DNA from: Owenia fusiformis | Lineage: Eukaryota > Annelida > Polychaeta > Sabellida > Oweniidae | Length of the DNA: 64,000 nt | Assembly (NCBI GenBank): GCA_903813345.2 | Contig: CAIIXF020000010.1 | Location: forward strand, 16,441,181-16,505,180 | Direction of reading: 5' to 3' | Shown: in pieces, positions 1-13,802 of the stretch | Position numbering within the stretch: position 1 is the stretch's first letter | How the letters are laid out: every line of letters begins with the position of its first letter | Made by a program: the position numbers and the translations under genes | Notes under the pieces: generated by a model | Databases searched by the model: none | Seen by the model: only the letters and a program-made list of their open reading frames with translations | What the model was told of the DNA's origin: nothing

Positions 1-3000
1 ACTGGCATACTATGGTAAGAGGAGGGGGGACTAACCATAACAAAAATTTAACATTTACCTTTTTTCTTATCTTTTTTATCATCTTTTACTTTTTTAGTGC
101 CAGTGTCCTCACTGGTTGTATTAGTAGTTGTATTAGATGCTTTAGTCTCTTCCTTTGGTTTAGGTTTGGGCTTGTAGTATTTCGCCTTACTAACAAGATA
201 CTTCACTTCCCTATCGAGGGCTTGCACTTTAGTTGCAATGTCCTCTATAAGGATTACTGGCTTTTCATATAGGGGTGTTTTCTCTTGCAGGGCCAATTGT
301 TCTTCTCTCCAGGCCTGAAATTATTATGTAATCTTCTGTCAAACAATTAATAATAATTTCATCAATATTTGTAAAAACACACTTAGTCTTTGACATTATA
401 AATTAATTTATGTCTTCAAGAATAAAGGTGTTAATGCATTGTAATGGACATAATTTTAATGAAGCCTGGATGGTTTATTGTAAAATTATTATGAACATGC
501 TGAAACAAATCTTTTATAGAAACCATAAAACAGACTGTTACGTTTAATTGAAATAAAGATGAACAATGGACGATGCTAAAGTATAATAAAAAGCATCTAA
601 ATTAGAATACTTACTGTAGTTTCATTGACAAGTTTGGCAAGTGTGAAGATCTCATCTCCTTCAGTCATACCTGCTGTAAAGTTCTTCATGCCTTCTTTGA
701 AGTGAACTGAATAGTTGAGCATAGATTTGAGCTCATCTAAGGCAGCAGGCCTCTCTGATACCTCCTTGACACGTAATATGACATCTTTCATGGCCTTCTG
801 GAGTGACTTTAGCTTATCCTTATAGTCTTAAGAGAAAACAAAACAATTTTTAAAGGGAACATGCTTTGTAGATTGTCCTGCAATCTGACAGAACAATCTA
901 TAAAGAGAGCATATCCTGGACATTTATTTAATATATATATTAGTTTCATGTAGGATTGTCAATGTAGGACAGGTTCAAATTGTGCTCATCACTTCCAACT
1001 TAGATTAGTCTAAAGGGAGGTGGCATTGTGGTGGAAGAAGATTTTGCATGTAGATTAGCTTAGACACAATCAGGGAAACTGAAGATCAGCTTTACTTTCA
1101 TACAAAGTTCAAGATATATTAAAAATCACTTTAAAGCATGAGAATTTTAGGCTGTCAAACTATAGATTAATTTATGTCACATGCTAATCACATGACTCAC
1201 CTGTTGGTACACTGTCTTCCTGTTCATACAGCCAATCAGAAGCCTCACTTAGTTTCCCTGACAACACACTACGTTCCTCTTCTGTTGAGCATTTCTCATA
1301 GTCCTCCTGGTAGAGTTTATCCTGGTAGGTGAAAATGTAGGACTCCAGTTCATTTTTGGCAATCTCAAGAAGTCTTTTTTCCTCATCTTTCTTTCTCATG
1401 TCATCAATCCTTGAAAACAAGAAAGAACATGACCAGTCCCTTTACCAACATTCTCTTGTCAATTATTCTTGACATCCTCAAGTCCAGTGAATTACATCAG
1501 GTCTACTGCTGTAGCAAAGAAATACTTGTCCAGATCACTTGCTGTACAAAGGACCCCTTGAACAGTAAACATGAATATGGTAGTAAGATGTTCTAGTTGT
1601 TATACAATTACATGTAAAATTTCAATGTCACTTTTGAAGAATGTAATTGCTAACTTTGAAGTCATTATATATAGGCCTAACCTCATTCACACATTGACAT
1701 CACTCTTAATTGCAACTTTTCTTGGCCTCATTGCATAATTGCACTCATTTTTTGCACTTACTTTTTCTTCATTGACTGTATTTTATCTTCAGAGGGTTCA
1801 GGTAGACCTCTATGTTCTGTCTTGGCCTCAATAGGTTCTTTGATAGTCTGTGGCTTTGGTGGTTTCTTCTCTTCTTCCTTCTCCTCCTTCTTGTCCTTGT
1901 CTCCCTTTTTGCCCTTCTTTTCTTTCTTGCCCTCCTATATCAAGTCCATCCAATATAAGTACATGTATCTTCTAGGTACACTAATTGTGTAGATTTTACC
2001 AATACTAGACAGTTTACGTATGTGTATGTTCTCCTAAGTACACTAATTGTGTAGTTTCTACCAATTCCAATACTAATAGTTTTTAATGCATTCAAAAATG
2101 ACACTCTGGATTTACTTGGGAATACAACTAGATCTAACTTACCCTGGAATCATATTTCTCTCCATTTCCCTTCTTTTTCTTCTCTCCATCCTTTGTCTCC
2201 TCTTTATCACCATCAGCCTCAGTCTTATCATCTTCCTGTTTAGTCTCCTCATCAGACTTGCCCTAAAACCACAAGAGAAATATAATGCATTCATGTTTTG
2301 AAATGAAAAAACAGAGCAAAGGAGTGAACAAGATTGAAAGACAAGCAAGGAAATGAGAGGAACAAGCAATGAATGAAAGACAAGTAAGAAAAGAAGAACA
2401 AGCAAGTATAGGAGAAGCAATAAATGAAGTACAAACGGGAAAAGAACAAGCAATGAATAAGGAAGGAATTCATTTCAAATCATACAAACTTTTTATATAG
2501 GCTGAATATGTTATTGTGAATTTTTCTCCAAAAATTGAGATTCATCACTTAAATCTTCAATAACTCATTTCAATATATTTTGTTATTGATCTGATATAAT
2601 GCACACCTCAGTGGTGTCAGCTTTTTCCTCTGTTGGTTCAGCATCATCTGGTTTGTCATCAGCTGGTTTGTCTTTCTGCCTCCTCTTTGGTTTCCTAAGA
2701 ACAACAACATGCAGAGTGCAGACTAAGACAACACTAGCATAAAATATACTGAATAATAAGGACAAAATGGGTCATGGTGGTTGTTTTTTGAGATGTTAAA
2801 TTGAGTGACAAAGAGAGGAATCAGAATGGAATTTGGTTAACACACTTTCACTGGAATGTAATAGAAACATAGAATAGCAAGAAAATAGGACAGTTCATTC
2901 AAACAAGGGGCCAGAAAATCAGAGTCCATTCATGTTGGATGCCAGAAAATCAGAAGCAGCATTTGATCACACAAGGGGCCAGAAAATATTCAGATTATTC

Positions 3001-3471
3001 AAATTTCAGTGTGGGACTAACTATAACAACCATGACTATTTCCTTTGGAAGAATCCCACACAGCTGCCGTTTTGTCTAACCATCCATTTATTACATTTAC
3101 ACAAATACATTTTTGTTATCACTACTAAATGGATCAGAAATTGGAAGGTTAAATGTGAATCCATTCTATTTTTAAATGGCAGATGGTTGAAATTCTGTTA
3201 GTGCAGAAAGTTGTGTAAGTATCGGTGGTGCTACTGCTAATTAAACAGAATTATGCGCATAGTGTGATCAAATTCAGTGATCTTAATAATCAATGGAAAA
3301 ATTTAAATCATGCTTCTAGAAATAAGAGAGGTCTTTGTTATCATTATATCACAAAAAACAAGACATTCATGAACAAAACAACAAACACACACAAATATAT
3401 ATGAGCACTGTCAACTGGGACAAATGACAACAAAAACATTTAAGTTATAAAATGTCATATGAACAATATAC

Positions 3472-6400
3472 CTCTTTCTCGGGTGTCTCCTTAGTTTCAT
3501 CAGCAGTCTCTTTTTTCTGGTCCTCAGTGGCCTCTTTCTTTTCACCCTCCTTTGCCTCACCCTCTTTAGCCTCACCTTCTTTTGTCTCTCCTTCCTTCAC
3601 ATCCTCTGATGGCTTCTCGTCTGTTGAGCCAGAGAAAAAGTTTGAGATTGTGTTGCCTAGTTCTGAAATATTGGCAAGGTATTGTTTTTAATTGTATTTT
3701 ATGATTGATTTTGCTCACATAATTAAATCGTAACCAAATTCCTGTCACGGCTGCATTGAAATTTTTTTTATTCACAAATATAAAACATAAAACAGCTGTA
3801 TTGAATGATACATAACATTTCTCTAATATTTTGAAGAATTTGCTTCATTGAAAGTTTGGAATCTCAATATTTATAAATAAGAACATTACAGCTTAACTCT
3901 AATAAGTCTGCCATAACTTGCAAAATTGGCATTTCCTGGTGTCTCTTGATGAACAGAAGAATATTGATTAATATTACTGCAAAATAACAGAGCACAGATC
4001 CAGGGAATCGACTGCTAAGTGCTTTAATTATTTTTCACTTTCATGATCTGGAAAGGCTACATTTATAATATGACACAATATTGACATACAAAACAAAATA
4101 AAGCCCCAAGTGACCAAAATAAATTGCCTGTTTCTACCACCTAACATAAAAAAGCATAATTAAAATAATTCAGTTGCTAAATTGGAAAATGTTGAAAAAA
4201 TGAGATTTATAACTACATGTATTCGCTACACTCAATCATGTTTATGTTTGATATTAACTCATCGTTAAAAAATGATACCTCGCAGAATGGTGTGATATTA
4301 CACAGAGAAACCAAAGTCACAAAAATATTCTACATTTATTTCAACTCCTTGTCACCAATATCAGCAATCATTAACTGGGCTTCAAAGTGTTGAAAGAGTG
4401 GTATTGTTAATTCACTATTAGATTTCATATTATGATGTACATTGTGAAGCAGTATTTACATCTGGCGTTCTGCTATGACCCTTAAGAAAAAAGCCATGGT
4501 AACCATGGTATTCCATGGTGCGCCCATGGTAATCCATGGTTTTCCGTGGAAATTCATGGTTTTCCATGTTATTTTCCATGGAAATTCATGGACGCCCATG
4601 GTAATCTTCCATGGATATTTACCATGATTTTCCGTGGTAATTGTTGGTTTGGTAATTGGTTTTTAATGGATGTGTCATGGAGATGTAAAATCAACAATTT
4701 TCATTTTGAAGGTATAGCAAGAACATTCATCGAATGTTAGACTCAGCTTACAAATGAGAAAATATGTGACACAGCAGAGCAGAGAGTAGGCCACAAGATT
4801 TCAAAAACAATTGTGCAAAGGTCTTTTGTGTAGATCAAGACTAGATAGAGATTGCTTATTTTTTAGGCCAAACACTTCTTTCCTTTGAAAAAGATTAAGT
4901 CAAACTAGCCCAAGCTCTGTTTTATTTCAATAATTTCTTTAATTTTCAGTTTTAAAAATCAATATGAAGTAATTTAAGAAATAAATAACTCATTTTCTTA
5001 AATTACATTTTGTACATTTGAGAATACAATCAAAAACCATGGTTTCTTTCTTTGAAGTTGAGAAACTGCAATCAAAAGCCATGGAAGACGGTTGATTGCA
5101 ATCGAAAGCCATGCTTTTCCATGGTTATTTCTTTGATGTTTTGGAAAGTGCAATCAAAAGCCATGGTTTTCCATGATTATTCTTTGATCTTTTGAAAGTC
5201 CATGGTTTTCCATGGGCTATTTGTTTGGTCTTTTGGAAGCAGAAAAATGAATAATACATTATGTTTCTAAATGAACTTCTCCAAATTAAGTCCCATTCAA
5301 CTTTTATAAGCATATTATCTGAAAAAATCCACAGAAAAGTATATACTTTTACAGAATTTTGACTTGAAATTGAGATGGGGGATTAAACACAAGCCTATGG
5401 CTGCAAACTGAAATGTTATACCTAAGTGATACAAATTCAATTTGTCTATGTAAGAATATTATATTTAAAAAGAAGTTGCATGAAGGAAGGGGAGGGGGTT
5501 AACAACACCATTTGGCTTAAAACATGAAACAAAGTATAAGTAATTAAAATTGATTTGTCTTTGAATAGGAATAAATAATCATTTGCATAATTTTTAAATA
5601 TTTGGTTGCCATTATTCTATGTTAATTAGGTTGATTAATCTCTTTACAACAGATTTAAGAGTTCATTTGCATAATTCTTAAATATTCTGATCTTAATTGT
5701 TATTATATATGATAATCTTACTCTTTCTAATGCTCCCTCTTCAGTAATTATTATTGTCTGTGAGTGTAGACAGTGCAAGTCAAAAACTCATTGTTGATCA
5801 AATAAAACCAAATAGGATTTACTCCAAGTAAAAATGTTTATTCAGTCTGCAATAAGGGAATCCAGTGAGCTGATTTTATCACTTATTTTGTCTTTTTTAC
5901 ATAAGTGCCAAAGTTAAATGATAGCAAATCCCAGCAAACAAATTATTACTTTTAATTGTGGGGTCAAATCATCAATTAAAAAAATAACAAGTAAACAGTT
6001 CTTTGTCATATGACACTATGTACAGAATGTACTAAACATATATTCAGATTGTAAAAACATGGTTGTATTTCAGGCCTGAAACCAGCTTTTGTCAAGAAGG
6101 TTGACTTTCTCAAAGATTTTGGGGTGGGGGGGGGTGTCATATTCTTTTATCTATGATTAATGAGACTAATTCTCAATCCAGCTTGGATTCATTCGTTAAA
6201 ATATTGATTCAATTTTGAAGATTTTGGTAAAAACAAAACCTGCCAAAATTGTTGATTTTACAACTCAAGTGTCATGGTAAAAACATGGCATGTTCATGAA
6301 AAAACAATTACCAAACCACCAATTACCACGGAAAATCATGGTAAATATCCATGGAAGATTACCATGGGTATCCATGAATTTCCATGGAAAATACCATGAA

Positions 6401-9214
6401 AAACCATGAATTTCCATGGAAAACCATGGTTACCATGGCTTTTTTCTTAAGGGGAGATTTCAAAACAATTCAGCCAAGGGATTCAACGTGTTCAAAGTGG
6501 AGGATTTATACAGACAGAGAGCTAAATGCTAAATTAATACAGCTAAAGACTTTAGTGTTACACCATATACATCTTTTCACGAAACAGGCCATGTAATATT
6601 AATTGCTAACGCAAGACCCCAAATTAGTATAGTCTGAAGCTAGGAGCTACAACATCCATGTCCCCATGCCACTTACTGGCAAAAGAGAAGGCTTCATCTG
6701 TTTTATCTAAACAAAAATCAACAAACTGACCCTTCATAATTCCAGACTGTAAAACAGGTTATTCAGCGTAGTGCACATTTCTGAGTTCAGAACTCAGAAG
6801 TTTACAAAATAGAACCATATCTTATAACAAGGTTTACAGTATTATACATAGACAATATTTTCAACTGTTTAATAAAATCACTTTTTAAACTGGAGACCAT
6901 TTCCTGAAAAAAAATGTTGTCATTTGGATTGCTGTAATTAATTGTCCTTGATGCATTACTATAGCAACAAAAGACAATTGAATGTCAAAGACAATTAAAT
7001 GTCACAAGATCAACAATATTTTCAAGAAATGACCCCCTCTCTGAAAATCAACTGAATATACAACAATATTAAGATGCTCTTTACTCAGGACAAGTACCAC
7101 CTCCCATATTTGAATGAATATGTCAATATTCTATAAGAGATACAATAATCAGGGTATAAGTTTTTACAACAACCAATTCTACTCACTAGACAATGTTGAC
7201 TGGTCATCTTCTGGTGATGGTTGCTTTTCAAATTGGAACTCGACCTGTAAATACAGCAATATTTACAAATGGCTGTTCTTCCATTTGGAGTTCATATTTT
7301 AAGTACAATAATATTTATAGTTGGCTGCTTTTCGACATTTTATCCGAGTGCGGAAATACCTTGATCTTACTGCTGAATAAAAAAGGTCCTTCTCTAATGT
7401 CAACATTAAATTTCATCACATTGAGTGAACTGGATTTAAGTCCATTTAAAACAGGGGAGATACTGCTGTACTAGAATTCAACTGAAGGGCCATATGATGT
7501 CATATGAACAATATACCTCTTTCTCGGGTGTCTCCTTAGTTTCATCAGCAGTCTCTTTTTTCTGGTCCTCAGTGGCCTCTTTCTTTTCACCCTCCTTTGC
7601 CTCACCCTCTTTAGCCTCACCTTCTTTTGCCTCTCCATCCTTCACATCCTCTGATGGCTTCTCATCTGTTGAGCCAGAGAAGAAGTTTGAGATTGTGTTG
7701 CCTAGTTCTGAAATATTGGCATGTTCTTGTTTTGAATTGTATGTTATGATTGCTATTGCTAACATGATTAAATGGTAACCAAATTCCTATCACAGCTGAG
7801 TTGAATTTTTTTAAGCACAAATATAAAACATAAAACAGCTGCATTGAATGATACATAATATTTCTCTAATATTTTTAAGAATTTGCTTCATTGAAAGTTT
7901 GAATTCTCAATATTTATAAGTAAGAACATTACAGCTTAACTCTCATAAGTCTGCCATAACTTGCAAAATTGGCATTTCCTGGTGTCTTTTGATGAACAGA
8001 AGAATATTGATTCATATTATTGCAAAATAGCAGAGCACAGATCCAGGGAATCGACTACTAAGAGCTTTAATTATTTTTCACTTTCATGATCTGGAAAGGT
8101 TACATTTGTAATATTGACACAATACTGACATACAAAACAAAATAAAGCCCCAAGTGACCAAAATAAATTGCCTGTTTCTACCACCTAACATAAAAAAGCA
8201 TAATTAAAATAATTCAGTCGCTAAAATGCAAAATGTTGAAAAAATGAGATTTAGAACTATTTGCTACACTCATGTTCATATTTAATATCAACTCATTGGC
8301 AATGATACCACACAGAATGGTGTGATATTACACAGAGAAACCAAATTCGTAAAAATATTGTACATTTATTTCAACTCCTTGTATCAGCAATCATTAAACG
8401 GGCTTCAAAGTGTTGAAAGAGTGGTATTGTTAATTCACTATTAGATTTCATATAATGATGCACATTGTGAAGCAGTGTTTACATCAGGCGTTCTGCTATG
8501 AGATTTCACAACAATTCAGCCAAGGGATTCGTACATGTTCAAAGAGGAGGATTTATACAGACAGAGAGGTAAATGCTAAATTAATACAGCTAAAGACTTA
8601 AGTGTTACGCAATATACATCTTTTCACGAAACAGGCCATGTAATATTAATTGCTAACGCAAGACATCAAATTAGTATAGTCTGAAGCTAGGAGCTACAAC
8701 ATCCATGTCCCCATGCAACTTACTGGCAAAAGAGAAGGCTTCATCTGTTTTATCTAAACAAAAATCAACAAACTGACTCTTCATAATTCCAGACTGTAAA
8801 ACAGGTTATTCAGCGTAGAGCACATTTCTGAGTTCAGAACTCAGAAGTTTACAAAATAGAACCAGATCTTATAACAAGGTTTACAGTATTATACATAGAC
8901 AATATCTTCAACTGTTTAACAAAATCACTTTTTAAACTGGAGACCATTTCCGGAAAAAAGGTTGTCATTAGGATTGCTGTAATTTAATTGTCCTTGATGC
9001 ATTACTATAGCAACAAAAGACAATTGAATGTCAAAGACAATTGAACGTCACAAGTCGTCACAAGTACCACCTCCCATATTTGAATGAATGTGTCAATATT
9101 CTATAAGAGATTCAATAATCAGGGTATAAGTATTTACAACAACCAATTCTACTCACTAGACAATGTTGACTGGTCATCTTCTGGTGATGGTTGCTTTTCA
9201 AATTGGAACTCGAC
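3472..9214 (-). repeat. Internal duplication of HYOU1-C exons 15-17
   Basis: Exons 15, 16 and 17 with their introns occur twice in copy C: 3472-7244 (which also holds the 1975-bp element) and 7517-9214. The three exons total 279 nt and begin and end in phase 0, so an extra trio adds 93 codons without shifting frame. Copies A and B have it once at most. Confidence 0.85.
4479..6453. mobile_element. 1975-bp CCATGG-rich DNA element with long terminal inverted repeats
   Basis: Begins CCCTTAAGAAAAAAGCCATG and ends with its inverse; the inverted match runs about 190 bp inward. The duplicate site at about 8500 and the A and B copies lack it, which gives the empty site and a likely 2-bp GA duplication (GA at 4477-4478 and 6454-6455). 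Both arms are packed with CCATGG and near variants at short spacing, and 5030-5240 is a further internal array of CCATGG blocks with caatcaaaagccatgg. No long coding region was seen, so it is non-autonomous. I cannot assign a superfamily. Confidence 0.85.
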
Positions 9215-9886
9215 CTATAAATACAATATTTACAAATGGCTGCTCTTCAATTGGAGTACCTCTTTTAGGTACAATAATATTTATAGTTAGCTACTTTTCG
9301 ACATTTTACGTGAGTCCGATCTTACAGCTGAATGAAATAGTTCCTCTCTAATGTTAACACTAAATTTCATCACATTGAGCGAACTGGATTTGAGTCCATT
9401 TAAAATAGGGCAGATACTGCTGTATTAGAATTCAACTGAAAGGCCAATGAGTATATGCGAATGAAGTGATTTAGTAGAATTTCTATCATATTCTTCTAGG
9501 AAAACCTCTTCATTCATTTCATCAATTCATCAACACCATTTATAATACCATATCCTTGTTTCTTTTGACATGTACATCGGTATTCCACTCTTTCCTTCAA
9601 GACTTTCACTTTAAGATGTATTACCTTATCTGGAACCAGAATTCCGCTCTCATCCATCTTGAAGTGTGCCTTGACCCCCTTAGACTCTGCATCCTTGCCA
9701 TATTTGGTATGTGCGTCTGCTTCACCCGCCAATGACACCTTGTTCAGTTCAGGGTCACCAAATGTCCTGCAACTAGTTTTGACATAATGTTAGAGTGCAA
9801 TACTAAGACTTCTAATCTGATGCTCAAAATTAATGTATTCACCCAGTTATCATGTTGTTCTCTTACATGTACATGTAACCATTATA

Positions 9887-10391
9887 CAGGCCTGTCAACT
9901 TGGGAACACCTAACATGAGTGACTTGGAAATGTTGAACACCTCCCCTCAAAATGTGGACACCTTGGTCCAAATCTGAACACCTTGATCCAAATTTTGAAC
10001 ACCTTGGTTTAAATTTTATTACATCTTGCCAAATTTTGAACACCTCAAATTTTTCGCGCTCGCTACGCTCGCGTTTAAAACATCCATCAACGGGGGGGGG
10101 GGGGGGGGGGGGGGGGAGGTACGAAAAATTTCGAACGGAATGCGTGACATATACGTAATTCGCGTGAAAAGTCCGAACGAAATGCGTACATTTTTTTCCC
10201 GCGTTCGTATTTTTGCTGTGTACACGATCTTTTTTAGAAATTTTTGAACAGAAATATTTTTGCTTGACAATTACCAGGTAAAATGCGTATTTGCGTGACA
10301 TTTTCTGTCACGCAAAAATAACTGGCGTGACTTCAAATTCTTCAGCAAATGCGTGACAAATACGCAAATTGCGTGACAGTTGACAGGCCTG
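9887..10391. mobile_element. 505-bp hAT-like non-autonomous element
   Basis: Terminal inverted repeats CAGGCCTGTCAACT and AGTTGACAGGCCTG, flanked by a 7-bp CATTATA direct repeat (9880-9886, 10392-10398). Copy A has uninterrupted sequence here. Internal features are a degenerate gaacacctt array, a run of about 26 G at 10091-10116 and repeated gcgtgaca words. The CAGG ends fit the hAT type; the 8-bp duplication typical of hAT is not exact. Confidence 0.7.
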
Positions 10392-12084
10392 CATTATAAG
10401 CAGTGATAATGTCACACTCTGCTTTCTAAAATCTGGGAGGTATCAAATTAGGCTGGATTCACATTATATGCAAAGCTTATGAATAATTACATAGAAACAT
10501 ATAATATTAATTAAGTTAAAAAATAAAACACATTGATTTTAAATTTTATTCATAGTTTCTTTCTGGGGGGTATGGGTTCCACCGTCCAAACAGGGTACGT
10601 TTAACAGTCTTTGTGGACTCCTTTCCATCATCATCAACTTTGGTTCTTTCAAACTCAACCTAAGAGGGTGGCAAAATGCATGAATGACATGAGCAAACTG
10701 TATTGGAAAATCTCAGAACAATTTTGGAGGGGCATGTTAAGAAATTCTGAACAGTAAAGCCACACTCACATGAGCTCTACAGCAGCCAATTTAGCTTCAC
10801 AGAATCAATATAGAAAATCTACATCGAACTGCTTATCCCTATATTCCACGCTGCATATTTCTCTCAATTTGGGAAACTAGAGCAACTGTATACTGGGTTA
10901 ATTTAGCGCTACTTAATTTGGTGATTTTGCCATTTTTACCATTTTTGGCATATTGGCAGCTATTTAATTTGGAGGATACCAGGGCTTTGACACTGGGACA
11001 AAATACAAATTGTTACACATGTTCCTTCAATTCAACTACTATATGGGTCTTTTTCAAAAGTTCGTCACTTTCTCCAAAAAATTAAAACGGTTGATATTTC
11101 AATCAATTTTTGATTTTTTGGGAAGAACAACGAACATTGTTCCAGAAAATTGCCTTTAAAAGATAGTTTAAGTGGAAATTACGAAATAACACAGCAAAAT
11201 GTAAAAAATCTAACGTGCGTGACGTTTTTGATGAAATCAACAGTTACTTTTATAATACAGACGATAAAATACATTTAAGTCTCTTAAACTGTGTAAATGC
11301 ATATGACGAAAAAATCGTTTGTCGATATTTCATGAATTTATGCATTTAAGGTTTCTCAGCTAATTTTCAATATGCTAACGTGCGTGACGTTTTTAAATAT
11401 CTGCGTTTTTCATCTGCTATCCTGAGTTTCTCATATAACATGATATATTAGGAATAAATATGTTTTAACCAATCTAAAGCTTTAAATAAACGTTTTACCC
11501 TTGTAAGTTTTGTGTCATAAAGCATTAAGCAAGGTTTTTACTAAAAACTAACGTGCGTGATGAATTGATTGTGTTGACACGAAATATGTTAAACTCAATA
11601 ATAAGTGTACATCTTAGTGATAAAGTAACAGCAGTCGATTTCTTAGTGTATAATACATGTTATACCTTGTCAAACATCATACGTATTATATTTTTAAACT
11701 GGCAAAATATGGATATCCGATTAATACAATGGTTTAGGACTTATTTCAACCACAGAAGTAAATTATTCTATAACGTACAGTATCTTGCTTCATGGTCATT
11801 CCATTTCCCCAGCAGGATACGTTACAATTAACATTAATAGCTTTCCTCAAATTATTTAGTTTGAAGAATGACATAGCGATTGTTATGTGTATTCATTATT
11901 TTATTCAAGAAAATGTTTGCTTGAATTCTACGTGCGTGACGATTTTAAGTTGACACGATTTTAACAATGAAAATAACAATAGTAAAATGTAAATATAATT
12001 TCAATAATAACTATAACAATAATAACAATAGTAAAATGTAAATGTAGTAACAATAGTAAAACAATAGTAAAATAATAACAATAA

Positions 12085-13802
12085 CAGGCCCATAGCCAGG
12101 GGGGGCTCTGGGGGCTCGGACGAGCCCACCCCTGATATCTCTTAAAAAATGTGGACCTACCTTTTTGCTTACTTGAAGAAAAACTTGCTCTTTCCCACAT
12201 TCATTGGGCAATTAAGATTAACAAACTGGCATTACTGTGCATTGTTTTTCGAATTTGGGTATTATTTTTCAAAATTTGGCCAAATTTTTTTCGCGGATAT
12301 ACATGTATTTGTGCCCCTTTCCCTCTGTTTTTTAGGATCGTCCTTTATGTTTTGTTAAAAAAAAAAATGTTAGCTCAAAAATATTGCAGGGCCTCTTTAG
12401 TGGGCCTTTTAGGCCATTACTTGACCTTTTTTAGCCTTATTTTTTTCAATTTCATGCCGAATTTTCAAAAACAGGCTATAAATTTTCAAAATTTTTGCCC
12501 GAATTTTGGTTTAAGGGCCCTTAAAAAAATTTACGCGCAACACTAGGATGGGCCCAGAAAAAAATTTTGGGCTAAAAATATTGTAGGGCCTCTTTAGTTG
12601 GCCTTTACTTGACCTTTTTACTTGACCTTTTTGGGCCTTATTATTTCAATTTTAGGCTAAATTTTCAAAAAACGGGCAATAATTCTTCAAAATTTAGGCC
12701 CAAATTTTGGTTCTAGGGCCCTAAAAGGTTTTCCGCATGGCCATAGGATGGGCCCAGAAAAAAATGTTGGCCCCAAAATATTGTAGGGCCTCTTTAGTGG
12801 GCCTCATTTGGCATTAATTGACCTTTTGGGCTTTATTTTTTGTTCAATATAAGGCCAAATTTTCAAAAAACGGGCTATAATTTTAAGAATTTTCGCCCGA
12901 ATTTTGGTTTTAGGGCCCTAAAAATTTTACGCGCGGCCCTAGGATAATAATATTGTAGGGCCTCTTTAGTTGGCCTTTATTTGACCTTTTACATTGACCT
13001 TTTTGGGCCTTATTATTTCAATTTTAGGCTAAATTTTCAAAAACAGGCCATAAATTTTCAAAATTTAGGCCCAAATTTTGGTTCAAGAGCCCTAAAAGGT
13101 TTTCCGCGTGGCCATAGGATGGGCCCAGAAAAAAATGTTGGCCCAAAAATATTGTAGGGCTTCTTTAGTTGGCCTCATTTGGCATTAATTGACCTTTATT
13201 TTTTGTTCAATTTAAGGCCAAATTTTCGCCTGAATTTTGGTTTTAGGGCTCTAAAACTTTTACGCGCGGCCTTAGGATGGGCCTAGAAAAAATGATTAGC
13301 CAAAAATATTGCAGGGCCTCTTTAGTTGGCCTTTACTTGACCTTTTTACTTGATCTTTTTGGGCCCTTCAAAATTTTCAAAATTTGGTTATAGGGCCCTC
13401 AAAGGTTTTCTGCGCGGCCATAGGATGGGCCAAGAAAAGAATGTTGGCCCAAAAATATTGTAGGGCTTCTTTAGTGGGCCTTTTTGGGCCTTACTTGACC
13501 TTTTTGGGCCTTATTTTTTCAATGTTATGCCAAATTTTCAAAAAGCTGGCCATAAATTTTCAGAATTTTGGCCCAAATTTTGGTTTTAGGGCCCTAAAAA
13601 GTTTTTCCTCGCAAGTTAGTGCGGATATTTTTTCATGACTTGATGAAGTGTGGGCCCCCCTTGTTAGCTTCCGGATCCGCCACTGTCCTTTACAATACAA
13701 AGGGGCTTGGTTTAGCATGGGGAATTTTTTTTTTGGGGGGGGGGGGTTGCGGGGGGGGGTTCGAGCCCCCCCCCCCCTTACAAAAAGCTGGCTACGGGTA
13801 TG
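12085..13802. mobile_element. Nested hAT-like element carrying a 150-200-bp satellite
   Basis: Ends are CAGGCCCATAGCCAG and the inverse of CATACCCGTAGCCAG, followed inward by long G or C runs. This resembles the 'cagg..tagccagggggg' MITE type, also seen at 45839-46015. The flanks are simple AATAAC sequence, so the target duplication is ambiguous. The interior is mostly the tandem array at about 12360-13610. Confidence 0.65.
12360..13610. repeat. Tandem array, about seven units of 150-200 bp
   Basis: The phrase aatattg(c/t)agggcctcttta recurs near 12381, 12579, 12779, 12951, 13149, 13307 and 13456, each followed by ttgacctttttgggcc, ggcc(a/c)aaattttcaaaa and ttagggccctaaaa. Units vary by deletion. 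There is no coding pattern. Confidence 0.8.

Larger units (their letters stand above)
59..10659 (-). pseudogene. HYOU1 partial copy C (exons 13-23 in window), disrupted
   Basis: Third copy of the HYOU1 3' half, running off the left edge before exons 24-25. Exons: 13 remnant 10565-10659, 14 at 9625-9766, 15 at 9157-9214, 16 at 8724-8753, 17 at 7517-7707, then a second 15 (7187-7244), 16 (6677-6706) and 17 (3472-3662), 18 at 2607-2694, 19 at 2143-2262, 20 at 1762-1934, 21 at 1201-1409, 22 at 615-827, 23 at 59-314. Exon 13 has lost about 93 bp including its donor and runs into a stop. Exon 18 has a 14-bp deletion that shifts frame to a stop. Exon 22 has an 18-bp in-frame deletion, and its acceptor has moved by one base. 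Several transposons sit in its introns. It cannot encode the full half-protein. Confidence 0.88.

Noticed and set aside
3452..3691. Plus-strand serine-rich frames ([12 protein letters not shown]) here and at 7494, 26776 and 39364
   Set aside because: Antisense shadows of HYOU1 exon 17, whose minus-strand reading is the EGEAK linker.
4546..6596. Frames with repeated HGNP or FPW words
   Set aside because: Generated by the CCATGG arrays in the 1975-bp element, and palindromic in both arms.
10019..10301. Frames with runs of proline or glycine
   Set aside because: They come from the poly-G run inside the 505-bp element.
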